A stretch of DNA of 64,000 nt from Doris montereyensis (lineage: Eukaryota > Mollusca > Gastropoda > Nudibranchia > Dorididae), in contig JAXRKP010001863.1 of assembly GCA_037039925.1 (NCBI GenBank), forward strand, positions 1 to 64,000. The letters are read 5' to 3'. Made by a program: the position numbers and the translations under genes. The notes beneath the pieces are model-generated. The model did not search any database. It saw only the letters and a list, made by a program, of their open reading frames with translations, and had not been told where the DNA came from. Of this stretch, positions 11,188 through 22,044 are shown piece after piece (the stretch's first letter is position 1; each line of letters begins with the position of its first letter).

Positions 11188-11854
11188 AGAAGACCAAAGA
11201 CAAGAAAAGACCAAACCAAAAAAGAAGACCAAAAACAAGAAAAAAGTCCAAGTACAAGAGAAGAAGATCTAAGACAAGAAGAGAAAATCAAAGACAGGAA
11301 AAGAAGACCAAAGAAAAAAAGACCGAAGACAAAAATGAAGAAAACGAAAAAGACCAAAGACAAAAAAAAGACCAGAGACAAAAAACAAGACCAAGGACAA
11401 AAAAAGACCAAAGACAAAAAAGAAGACCAAAGACGAACAGGAAAAGCAGACAAAAAAGAAGACCCAAGACAGGAAAGAAGACAAAATACAAGAAAAAAAA
11501 AATCAATGACAAAAAAGAATAACAAAGACAAGAAAAGAAGACCAAAGACCAGACAAGAAGACAAAGGCAATAAAAGAAGACCAAAAACAAGAAAAGACCA
11601 AGACAAAAAAAGAAGACCAAAAACAAGAAAAGAAGACAAAATACAAGGAAAACGACAAAAGACAAGAAAAGAAGACCAAAGACAAGAAGAGAAGATCAAA
11701 GACAGGAAAAGAAGACCAGAGACAAAAAAAGAAGACTAAAGACAAAAAAAGACGAAAGACAAAAAAGAAGACAAAGACAAAAAAGAAGACCAAAGACAAG
11801 TAAAAAAAGACCAAGGACAAGATAAGGTTAGAAAGAGGTTAAGACAGTAGAAAA
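11188..11854. repeat. Purine-rich array of composite unit 5
   Basis: This is a standard 20-bp-period array with the AAGGACAAGATAAGG boundary at its end. Small deletions relative to unit 4 lie near 11,335-11,380. Confidence 0.92.
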
Positions 11855-13201
11855 GCGGTTAAAAGAGCGATTCAAATGCGAAGAAAAGCGGTTAAAAGCG
11901 GTTAAAAGCGGTTAAAAGCGGTTAAAACCGGTTAAAAGCGGTTAAAAGCGGTTTACAGCGATTCAAAAGCGAATAAAAGCGGTTTCAAGTGGTTTAAAGC
12001 GGTTGAAACCAGTTTAAAGCAGTTTAAAGGGGTTGAAACCGGTTTAAAGCGGTTCAGAGCGGTTGAAATCGGTTTGAAGCGGTTAAAATCGGTTAAAACC
12101 GGAAAAAAGTGGTTATAACCGGTTACAGTCGGTTTAAAGCGGTTGAAACCGGTTTAAAGCGGTTCAAAGTGGTTAAAACCGGTTTAAAGCGGTACAAAGC
12201 GGTTGAAACCGGTTTAAAGCGGTTTCAAAAGCGGTTCAAACGGTTTAAAGCGATTAAAACCGGTTCTGAGCGGTTTAAAGCTGTTATAAGCGGTCAGCGG
12301 TTGAAACAGGTTCAAAAAACGTTAAAACCGGCTACAACCGGTTACAAGCGGTTTAAAGCGGTTGAAACCGGTTACACGCGGTTTAAAGCGGCTGAAAGTG
12401 GTTTAAAACTGTTCAAGGCGGTTAAAAGTGGTTGAAACCGGTTTAACGCGGTTCGAGGCGGTTAAAACCGGTTGCAAGCGGTTCAAGGCGTTTAAAAAAC
12501 CGGTTTTAAGTGGTTGAAACCGGTTTAAAGCGGTTCAAAGCGGTTTTACGTGTTTAAAACCGGTTACAGGCGGTTGAAAGCGGTGGAAACCGGCTTACAG
12601 CGGTTAAAAGTGGTTATAACAGGTTCCAAACGGTTTAAAGCGGTTGAAACCGGCTAAAAGCGATTAAATGCGGTTCAAACCGGTTCAAACCGGTATGAAG
12701 GGGTTCAAAGCGGTTTAAAGCAGTTAAAAGCTGTTAAAAGCGGTCAAAACCGGCAAAAAGCGGTCAAAACCGGTTTAAAGCAGTTAAAACTGTTTACAGA
12801 CGGTTGAAAGCGGATGAAAGCGGTTCAAGGCAGTTAAAAGCGGTTAAAAGTGGTTGAAACTGGTTTAAAGCGGTTGAAAGCGGTTCAAGGCGGTTAAAAC
12901 CGGTTTAATGCGGACAAAAAAGAAGACAAAAAAAACCGGTTACAGGCGGTTCAAAGCGGTTCGTTAAAAGCGGTTAAAAGCGGTTAAAACCGTTAAAAAA
13001 AACGGGTTAAACCGGTTACAAGCGGCTTAAAGCGGTTGAAACCGATTTAAAGCAGTTACAACCGGTTTAAACCGGTTACAGGCGGTTTAAAGCGGTTGAA
13101 ACCGGTTGAAATCAGTTACAAGTGGTTAAAACCGGTAAAAAGCGGCTAAAAGCGGTTCAAAGCGGGTGAAACCGGTTAAAAGCGTTTAAAAAGCGTTAAA
13201 A
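11855..13201. repeat. Decamer array of composite unit 6
   Basis: It shares the common monomer order. The landmark is rewritten as CCGGTTCTGA (about 12,260), with an extra segment around 12,226-12,260. A purine-like insert (GACAAAAAAGAAGACAAAAA) occupies about 12,914-12,935. Confidence 0.93.
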
Positions 13202-13542
13202 AGCGCTAGGAAGCTGTAATAAGCTGTAGGAAGTGGTAGAAAGCGAGAGAAAGCGGAAGCGGACAAAAATTGGTTAAAAGCGGTGAACTGGACCATGTGT
13301 TTATGATTTTGTTCCGATAATGATTGTTTAACGAAGACCACAGCCTGGGGGCGGCCAAACCTTCATCTGGGCAAGCTGTTGTCTGCTCATCAAGGCACTT
13401 ATGAGAACAGTTCGCCATCTCGTCAGCCTGCTAAAGCCATCCACGTGCAATGAGCAGGTGGGAAAATTTTACAAACAGGAGTGTTCTCTTACTGGCCTGT
13501 CTGGTCTGTCTGTCTGTCTGTCTGTGTGACTGAGACAATAAA
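13202..13542. repeat. Core of composite unit 6
   Basis: This core belongs to the GCGAGAGAAAGC subfamily with the tail AGGAGTGTTCTCTTACTGGCC, nearly identical to units 1, 8 and 9. The GTCT tract lies at about 13,497-13,526. The minus-strand frame (13,206-13,418) is intact. Confidence 0.9.
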
Positions 13543-14209
13543 AGAAGACCAAAGACAAGAAAAGACCAAACCAAAAAAGAAGACCAAAAACAAGAAAAAA
13601 AAAGTCCAAGTACAAGAGAAGAAGATCTAAGACAAGAAGAGAAAATAAAAGACAGGAAAAGAAGACCAAAGAAAAAAAAGACCGAAGACAAAAAAGAAGA
13701 CCAAGACGAAAAAGACCAGAGACAAAAAACAAGACCAAGACAAAAAACAAGACCAAGGACAAAAAAAGACCAAAGACAAAAAAGAAGACCAAAGACGAAC
13801 AGGAAAAGCAGACAAAAAAGAAGACCCAAGACAGGAAAGAAGACAAAATACAAGAAAAAAAATCAATGACAAAAAAGAAGAACAAAGACAAGAAAAGAAG
13901 ACCAAAGACCAGACAAGAAGACAAAGGCCATAAAAGAAGACCAAAAACAAGAAAAGACCAAGACAAAAAAAGAAGACCAAAAACAAGAAAAGAAGACAAA
14001 ATACAAGGAAAACGACAAAAGACAAGAAAAGAAGACCAAAGACAAGAAGAGAAGATCAAAGACAGGAAAAGAAGACCAAAGACAAAAAAGAAGACTAAAG
14101 ACAAAAAAAGACGAAAGACAAAAAAGAAGACAAAGACAAAAAAGAAGACCAAAGACAAGAAAAAAGACCAAGGACAAGATAAGGTAGAAAGAGGTTAAGA
14201 CAGTAGAAA
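13543..14209. repeat. Purine-rich array of composite unit 6
   Basis: This is a standard array with a small internal duplication ACAAGACCAAGACAAAAAAC near 13,730-13,755, shared with unit 7. It ends in the AAGGACAAGATAAGG boundary. Confidence 0.92.
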
Positions 14210-15558
14210 AGCGGTTAAAAGAGGTTAGCGATTCAAATGCGAAGAAAAGCGGTTAAAAGCGGTTAAAACCGGTTAAAACCGGTTAAAACCGGTTAAAAGC
14301 GGTTACAGCGATTCAAAAAGCGAATAAAAGCGGTTTCAAGTGGTTTAAAGCGGTTGAAACCAGTTTAAAGCAGTTCAAAGCGGTTGAAATCGGTTTGAAG
14401 TTCGGTTAAAATCGGTTAAAACCGGTAAAAAGTGGTTATAACCGGTTACAGTCGGTTTAAAGCGGTTGAAACCGGTTTAAAGCGGTTCAAAGTGGTTAAA
14501 ACCGGTTTAAAGCGGTTGAAACCAAAGCGGTTGAAACCGGTTTAAAGCGGTTTAAAGCGGTTCAAACTGGTTCTGAGCGGTTTAAAGCTGTTATAAGCGG
14601 TCAAAACAGGCAAAACGGCGGCAAAGTCGTTAAAACCGGTTTAAAGCGGTTACAACCGGTTACAAGCGGTTTAAAGCGGTTGAAACCGGTTGAAACACGC
14701 GGTTTAAAGCGGTTGAAAGTGGTTTAAAACTGTTCAAGGCGGTTAAAAGTGGTTGAAACCGGTTTAACGCGGTTCGAGGCGGTTAAAACCGGTTGCAAGC
14801 GGTTTCAAGGCGTTTAAAACCGGTTTAAAGCGGTTGAAACCGGTTTAAAGCGGTTCAAAGCGGTTTTAAAACCGGTTGTTTAAAACCGGTTAAAGGCGGT
14901 TGAAAGCGGTGGAAACCGGTAAAAAGTGGTTAAAAACGGTTACAGCGGTTAAAAGTGGTTATAACAGGTTAAAACCGGTTTAAAGCGGTTTAAAGCGGTT
15001 GAAACCGGCTAAAAAGCGATTAAATCAAGCGGTTCAAACCGGTTCAAACCGGTATGAAGGCGGTTCAAAGCGGTTTAAAGCAGTTAAAAGCTGGTTAAAA
15101 GCGGTTAAAACCGGCAAAAAGCGGTCAAAACCGGTTTAAAGCAGTTAAAACTGTTTACAGACGGTTGAAAGCGGATGAAAGCGGTTCAAGGCAGTTAAAA
15201 GCGGTTAAAAGTGGTTGAAACTGGTTTAAAGCGGTTGAAAGCGGTTCAAAGGCGGTTAAAACCGGTTTAATGCGGTTAAAACCGGTTACAGGCGGTTCAA
15301 AGCGGTTCGGAAGCGGTTAAAAGCGGTTAAAACCGGTTAAAAACGGGTTAAACCGGTTACAAAAGCGGCTTAAAGCGGTTGAAACCGATTTAAAGCAGTT
15401 CAAACAACCGGTTTAAACCGGTCAAAACCGGTTCAAGGCGGTTTAAAGCGGTTGAAACCGGTTGAAATCAGTTAAAAGTGGTTAAAACCGTTTAAAAAGC
15501 GGCTAAAAGCGGTTCAAAGCGGGTGAAACCGGTTAAAAGCGTTTAAAAAGCGTTAAAA
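14210..15558. repeat. Decamer array of composite unit 7
   Basis: It shares the common monomer order, with the landmark at 14,567. Several extended or duplicated monomers occur between 14,610 and 15,020 and near 15,400-15,430. Confidence 0.93.
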
Positions 15559-15916
15559 AGCGCTAGGAAGCTGTAATAAGCTGTAGGAAGTGGTAGAAAG
15601 CGAGAGAAAGCGGAAGCGGACAAAAATTGGTTAAAAGCGGTGAACTGGACCATGTGTTTATGATTTTGTTCCGATAATGATTGTTTAACGAAGACCACAG
15701 CCTGGGGGCGGCCAAACCTTCATCTGGGCAAGCTGTTGTCTGCTCATCAAGGCACTTATGAGAACAGTTCGCCATCTCGTCAGCCTGCTAAAGCCATCCA
15801 CGTGCAATGAGCAGGTGGGCAGAAAAGTTATTTACAAACAATTGAGTGTTCTTTTATTTTCTGTCTGGTCCTGTCTGGTCTGTCTGTCTGTCTGTCTGTG
15901 TGACTGAGACAATAAA
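15559..15916. repeat. Core of composite unit 7
   Basis: It has the GCGAGAGAAAGC variant but a distinct tail (GGGCAGAAAAGTTATTTAC, then CAATTGAGTGTTCTTTTA) that mixes features of both subfamilies. The GTCT tract (about 15,859-15,900) starts with a repeated CCTGTCTGGT. The minus-strand frame (15,563-15,775) is intact. Confidence 0.9.
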
Positions 15917-16584
15917 AGAAGACCAAAGACAAGAAAAGACCAAACCAAAAAAAGAAGACCAAAAACAAGAAAAAAAGTCCAAGTACAAGAGAAGAAGATC
16001 TAAGACAAGAAGAGAAAATAAAAGACAGGAAAAGAAGACCAAAGAAAAAAAGACCGAAGACAAAAAAGAAGACCAAGACGAAAAAGACCAAAGACAAAAA
16101 ACAAGACCAAGACAAAAAACAAGACCAAGGACAAAAAAAGACCAAAGACAAAAAAGAAGACCAAAGACGAACAGGAAAAGCAGACAAAAAAGAAGACCCA
16201 AGACAGGAAAGAAGACAAAATACAAGAAAAAAAATCAATGACAAAAAAGAATAACAAAGACAAGAAAAGAAGACCAAAGACCAGACAAGAAGACAAAGGC
16301 AATAAAAGAAGACCAAAAACAAGAAAAGACCAAGACAAAAAAGAAGACCAAAAACAAGAAAAGAAGACAAAATACAAGGAAAACGACAAAAGACAAGAAA
16401 AGAAGACCAAAGACAAGAAGAGAAGATCAAAGACATGAAAAGAAGACCAAAGACAAAAAAAGAAGACTAAAGACAAAAAAAGACGAAAGACAAAAAAGAA
16501 GACAAAGACAAAAAAAGAAGACCAAAGACAAGAAAAAAAAAGACCAAGGACAAGATAAGGTAGAAAGAGGTTAGACAGTAGAAA
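15917..16584. repeat. Purine-rich array of composite unit 7
   Basis: This is a standard array sharing the ACAAGACCAAGACAAAAAAC duplication with unit 6. It ends in the AAGGACAAGATAAGG boundary. Confidence 0.92.
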
Positions 16585-17897
16585 AGCGGTTAAAAGAGGT
16601 TACAGCGATTCAAATGCGAAGAAAAGCGGTTTCAAAAGCGGTTAAAAGCGGTTAAAACCAGTTTAAAGCGGTTAAAAGCGGTTACAGCGATTCAAAAGCG
16701 AAAAAAGCGGTTTAAGAAGTGGTTTAAAGCGGTTGAAACCAGTTTAAAGCGGTTCAAAGCGGTTGAAATCGGTTCAAAGCGGTTGAAAAAATCGGTTAAA
16801 ACCGGAAAAAAGTGGTAAAACGGTTATAACCGGTTACAGTCGGTTTAAAAAGCGGTTGAAACCGGTTTAAAGCGGTTCAAAGTTTGGTTAAAACCGGTTT
16901 AAAGCGGTACAAAAAGCGGTTGAAACCGGTTTAAAGCGGTTTAAAGCGGTTCAAACTGGTTCTGAGCGGTTTAAAGCTGTTATAAGCGGTCAAAACAGGC
17001 AAAACGCGGCTACAACCGGTTACAAGCGGTTTAAAGCGGTTGAAACCGGTTAAACGCGGTTTAAAGCGGCTGAAAGTGGTTTAAAACTGTTCAAAGGCGG
17101 TTTAAAAGTGGTTGAAACCGGTTTAACGCGGTTCGAGGCGGTTAAAACCGGTTGCAAGCGGTTCAAGGCGTTTAAAACCGGTTTTTAAAGTGGTTGAAAC
17201 CGGTTTAAAGCGGTTCAAAGCGGTTTTACGTGTTTAAAACCGGTTACAGGCGGTTGAAAGCGGTGGAAACCGGCTTACAGCGGTTAAAAGTGGTTATAAC
17301 AGGTTCCAAACGGTTTAAAGCGGTTGAAACCGGCTAAAAGCGATTAAATGCGGTTCAAACCGGTTCAAACCGGTATGAAGGGGTTCAAAGCGGTTTAAAG
17401 CAGTTAAAAGCTGTTAAAAGCGGTCAAAACCGGCAAAAAGCGGTCAAAACCGGTTTAAAGCAGTTAAAACTGTTTACAGACGGTTGAAAGCGGATGAAAG
17501 CGGTTCAAGGGAAAGTTAAAAGCGGTTAAAAGTGGTTGAAACTGGTTTAAAGCGGTTGAAAGACCGGTTAAGAAAGGTAGCGGTTCAAAGCGGTTAAAAC
17601 CGGTTTAATGCGGTTAAAACCGGTTACAAAGGCGGTTCTAAAAAGCGGTTCAGAAGCGGTTAAAAGCGGTTAAAACCGGCTAAAAAAAACGGGTTAAACC
17701 GGTTACAAGCGGAAACCTTCAAAAGCGGTTGAAACCGATTTAAAGCGGTTACAACCGGTTTAAACCGGTAACAGGCGGTTTAAAGCGGTTGAAACCGGTT
17801 GAAATCAGTTACAAGTGGTTAAAACCGGTAAAAAGCGGCTGAAAAAAGCGGTTCAAAGCGGGTGAAACCGGTTAAAAGCGTTTAAAAAGCGTTAAAA
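16585..17897. repeat. Decamer array of composite unit 8
   Basis: It shares the common monomer order, with the landmark at 16,956. It is phase-clean between about 16,920 and 17,500, then has small insertions such as GAAAGACCGGTTAAGAAAGG near 17,560-17,580. Confidence 0.93.
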
Positions 17898-18238
17898 AGC
17901 GCTAGGAAGCTGTAATAAGCTGTAGGAAGTGGTAGAAAGCGAGAGAAAGCGGAAGCGGACAAAAATTGGTTAAAAGCGGTGAACTGGACCATGTGTTTAT
18001 GATTTTGTTCCGATAATGATTGTTTAACGAAGACCACAGCCTGGGGGCGGCCAAACCTTCATCTGGGCAAGCTGTTGTCTGCTCATCAAGGCACTTATGA
18101 GAACAGTTCGCCATCTCGTCAGCCTGCTAAAGCCATCCACGTGCAATGAGCAGGTGGGAAAAGTTTACAAACAGGAGTGTTCTTTTACTGGCCTGTCTGG
18201 TCTGTCTGTCTGTCTGTCTGTGTGACTGAGACAATAAA
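17898..18238. repeat. Core of composite unit 8
   Basis: This core has GCGAGAGAAAGC and the tail AGGAGTGTTCTTTTACTGGCC, one base different from units 1, 6 and 9. The GTCT tract lies at about 18,194-18,222. The minus-strand frame (17,902-18,114) is intact. Confidence 0.9.
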
Positions 18239-18899
18239 AGAAGACCAAAGACAAGAAAAGACCAAACCAAAAAAGAAGACCAAAAACAAGAAAAAAGTCC
18301 AAGTACAAGAGAAGAAGATCTAAGACAAGAAGAGAAAATAAAAGACAGGAAAAGAAGACCAAAGAAAAAAAGACCGAAGACAAAAATGAAGACCAAGAAA
18401 AAAGACCAAAGACAAAAAAAAGACCAGAGACAAAAAACAAGACCAAGGACAAAAAAAAGACCAACGACAAAAAAGAAGACCAAAGACGAACAGGAAAAGC
18501 AGACAAAAAAGAAGACCCAAGACAGGAAAGAAGACAAAATACAAGAAAAAAAATCAATGACAAAAAAGAATAACAAAGACAAGAAAAGAAGACCAAAGAC
18601 CAGACAAGAAGACAAAGGCCATAAAAGAAGACCAAAAACAAGAAAAGACCAAGACAAAAAAGAAGACCAAAAACAAGAAAAGAAGACAAAATACAAGGAA
18701 AACGACAAAAGACAAGAAAAGAAGACCAAAGACAAGAAGAGAAGATCAAAGACAGGAAAAGAAGACCAGAGACAAAAAAAGAAGACTAAAGAAAAAAAGA
18801 CGAAAGACAAAAAAGAAGACAAAGACAAGAAAAGAAGACCAAAGACAAGAAAAAAAGACCAAGGACAAGATAAGGTAGAAAGAGGTAGACAGTAGAAAA
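18239..18899. repeat. Purine-rich array of composite unit 8
   Basis: This is a standard array with minor deletions near 18,385-18,420. It ends in the AAGGACAAGATAAGG boundary and TAGACAGTAG. Confidence 0.92.
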
Positions 18900-20149
18900 G
18901 CGGTTAAAAGAGGTTAATAGCGATTCAAAAGCGGTTAAAAGCGGTTAAAAGCGGTTAAACCGGTTAAAACCGGTTAAAAGCAGTTACAGCGATTCAAAAG
19001 CGAATAAAAGCGGTTTCAAGTGGTTTAAAGCGGTTGAAACCAGTTTAAAGCAGTTCAAAGCGGTTGAAATCGGTTTGAAGCAAAGGTTAAAATCGGTTAA
19101 AACCGGAAAAAGTGGTTATAACCGGTTACAGTCGGTTTAAAGCGGTTGAAACCGGTTTAAAGCGGTTCAAAGTGGTTAAAACCGGTTTAAAGCGGTACAA
19201 AGCGGTTGAAACCGGTTTAAAGCGGTTTAAAGCGGTTCAAACTGGTTCTGAGCGGTTTAAAGCTGTTATAAGCGGTCAAAACAGGCAAAACGCGGCTACA
19301 ACCGGTTACAAGCGGTTTAAAGCGGTTGAAACCGGTTACACGCGGTTTAAAGCGGCTGAAAGTGGTTTAAAACTGTTCAAGGCGGTTAAAAGTGGTTGAA
19401 ACCGGTTTAACGCGGTTCGAGGCGGTTAAAACCGGTTGCAAGCGGTTCAAGGCGTTTAAAACCGGTTTTAAGTGGTTGAAACCGGTTTAAAGCGGTTCAA
19501 AGCGGTTTTACGTGTTTAAAACCGGTTACAGGCGGTTGAAAGCGGTGGAAACCGGTTTACAGCGGTTAAAAGTGGTTATAACAGGTTCCAAACGGTTTAA
19601 AGCGGTTGAAACCGGCTAAAAGCGATTAAATGCGGTTCAAACCGGTTCAAACCGGTATGAAGGGGTTCAAAGCGGTTTAAAGCAGTTAAAAGCTGTTAAA
19701 AGCGGTCAAAACCGGCAAAAAGCGGTCAAAACCGGTTTAAAGCAGTTAAAACTGTTTACAGACGGTTGAAAGCGGATGAAAGCGGTTCAAGGCAGTTAAA
19801 AGCGGTTAAAAGTGGTTGAAACTGGTTTAAAGCGGTTGAAAGCGGTTCAAGGCGGTTAAAACCGGTTTAATGCGGTTAAAACCGGTTACAGGCGGTTCAA
19901 AGCGGTTCGAAGCGGTTAAAAGCGGTTAAAACCGGCAAAAACGGGTTAAACCGGTTACAAGCGGCGGTTAAAGCGGTTGAAACCGATTTAAAAGTCCAAA
20001 GTTACAACCGGTTTAAACCGGTTACAGGCGGTTTAAAGCGGTTGAAACCGGTTGAAATCAGTTACAAGTGGTTAAAACCGGTAAAAAAAGCGGCTAAAAG
20101 CGGTTCAAAGCGGGTGAAACCGGTTAAAAGCGTTTAAAAAGCGTTAAAA
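18900..20149. repeat. Decamer array of composite unit 9
   Basis: This is the most regular copy and almost matches unit 1 monomer for monomer over the shared part (19,202-20,149 against 1-940). The landmark lies at 19,242. A short purine-like substitution (AAAGTCCAAAG) is seen near 19,990. Confidence 0.94.
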
Positions 20150-20490
20150 AGCGCTAGGAAGCTGTAATAAGCTGTAGGAAGTGGTAGAAAGCGAGAGAAA
20201 GCGGAAGCGGACAAAAATTGGTTAAAAGCGGTGAACTGGACCATGTGTTTATGATTTTGTTCCGATAATGATTGTTTAACGAAGACCACAGCCTGGGGGC
20301 GGCCAAACCTTCATCTGGGCAAGCTGTTGTCTGCTCATCAAGGCACTTATGAGAACAGTTCGCCATCTCGTCAGCCTGCTAAAGCCATCCACGTGCAATG
20401 AGCAGGTGGGAAAAGTTTACAAACAGGAGTGTTCTCTTACTGGCCTGTCTGGTCTGTCTGTCTGTCTGTCTGTGTGACTGAGACAATAAA
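20150..20490. repeat. Core of composite unit 9
   Basis: This core is nearly identical to unit 1, with GCGAGAGAAAGC and the tail AGGAGTGTTCTCTTACTGGCC. The GTCT tract lies at about 20,446-20,475. The minus-strand frame (20,154-20,366) is intact. It is the last core of the tandem series; nothing like a complete core is seen further right. Confidence 0.9.
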
Positions 20491-21871
20491 AGAAGACCAA
20501 AGACAAGAAAAGACCAAACCATAAAAAAAGAAGACCAAAAACAAAAAAAAAAGTCCAAGTACAAGAGAAGAAGATCTAAGACAAGAAGAGAAAATAAAAG
20601 ACAGGAAAAGAAGACCAAAGAAAAAAAAGACCGAAGACAAAAAAGAAGACCAAGACGAAAAAGACCAGAGACAAAAAACAAGACCAAGGACAAAAAAAAG
20701 ACCAACGACAAAAAAGAAGACCAAAGACGAACAGGAAAAGCAGACAAAAAAGAAGACCCAAGACAGGAAAGAAGACAAAATACAAGAAAAAAATCAATGA
20801 CAAAAAAGAATAACAAAGACAAGAAAAGAAGACCAAAGACCAGACAAGAAGACAAAGGCCATAAAAGAAGACCAAAAACAAGAAAAGACCAAGACAAAAA
20901 AGAAGACCAAAAAACAAGAAAAGAAGACAAAATACAAGGAAAACGACAAAAGACAAGAAAAGAAGACCAAAGACAAGAAGAGAAGATCAAAGACAGGAAA
21001 AGAAGACCAGAGACAAAAAAGAAGACTAAAGACAAAAAAAGACGAAAGACAAAAAAGACACCAAAGGCAGAAAGAGAAGACCAAAGAACAGACGAAAACA
21101 CCAAAGATAATAAAACAAGACCAAAGACAAAAGAAGAGGACCGAACACAGGAAGAGAAAATCAAAGACTGGAAAAGAAGACGAAAGAAAAAAAGACTAAA
21201 AACAAAAAAGAAGACCAATGACAAGAAAACAAGACCAAAGACAAATAAGAAGACCGAAAGACAAAAAACAAGACCAATGACAAAAAAGACCAAAGACAAA
21301 CAAAAGACCAAAGACAAAAAACACACAAAATAAAGAAGACGAAAGACAAGAAAAGAAGACCAAATACAACAAAAAAAGATCACAACAACAAAAAAGACCC
21401 AAGACAAGAAAAGAAGACCACAAACAAGAACAAAAGGCCAAACACAAGAAAAGAAGACCAAAGACAAGCAAGGAGCAAGACAAAAAAAGAAGACCGAAAA
21501 CGAGAAATAAGAAGAACAAATACAAAAAAAATACCAAAGACAAGAAAAGAAGACCAAAGACAAAAAGAAGACCAAAGACAAAAAAGACACAAAATAAAGA
21601 AGACAAAAGACAAGAAAAGAAGACCAAATACAAAAAAAGATCAAGACAACAACAAAAAACCAAGACAAAAAAAGAAGACAACAAACAAGAAAAAAAGACC
21701 AAACACAAGAAAAGAAGACCAAAGACAAGAAAAGACCAAGACAAAAAAGAAGACCAAAAAAAGAAGAAGACCAAATACACGAAAAGAAGACCAACAACAA
21801 AAAAGAAGAACAAAAGACAAAATAGAAGACAAAAGACAAAAACAAGAACAAAGACAAGAAAAAAAGACAAT
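20491..21871. repeat. Hybrid purine-rich array, end of unit 9 fused to type-2 purine array
   Basis: Up to about 21,056 the order follows units 1-8. There it switches, without the AAGGACAAGATAAGG boundary, into a second purine array type marked by CACCAAAGGCAGAAAGAG, CAAAGAACAGACGAAAACAC and CAAAGATAATAAAACAAGAC. This second type recurs near 24,770, 50,740, 51,600, 54,990 and 63,290. The right part (about 21,060-21,871) closely matches 51,600-52,430. Confidence 0.9.
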
Positions 21872-21940
21872 TTTTATGTCTGGTAGGTACTACTTCTTTA
21901 TGTCTGGTGGGTACTACTTTGCGTATTGATATGTATTGAA
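21872..21940. repeat. Short 24-bp-type island
   Basis: About two monomers of the 24-bp repeat (GGTAGGTACTACTTC, TTTATGTCT) are followed by TTTGCGTATTGATATGTATTG before purine repeat resumes. The same island occurs at 52,433-52,500. Confidence 0.85.
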
Positions 21941-22044
21941 AAGAAAAGAAGACCAAACACAAGAAAAGAAGTCCAAACACAAGAAAAGAAGACCAAACAC
22001 AGGAAAAGAAGACCAAAGACAAAAAAAGAAGATCAAAAACAAGA
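21941..22044. repeat. Short purine-rich spacer
   Basis: It holds 20-bp-period purine monomers, with AAACACAAGAAAAGAAG repeated. It ends in the junction AAAAACAAGATATGTCTG, which also opens the 24-bp arrays at 52,605 and 55,880. Confidence 0.87.

Noticed and set aside
20379..22022. A 547-codon minus-strand frame rich in Phe, Leu and Ser resembling a membrane protein
   Set aside because: Most of it is the reverse complement of purine-rich repeat, which encodes hydrophobic residues by composition. It crosses core, purine and 24-bp-type boundaries without any domain.
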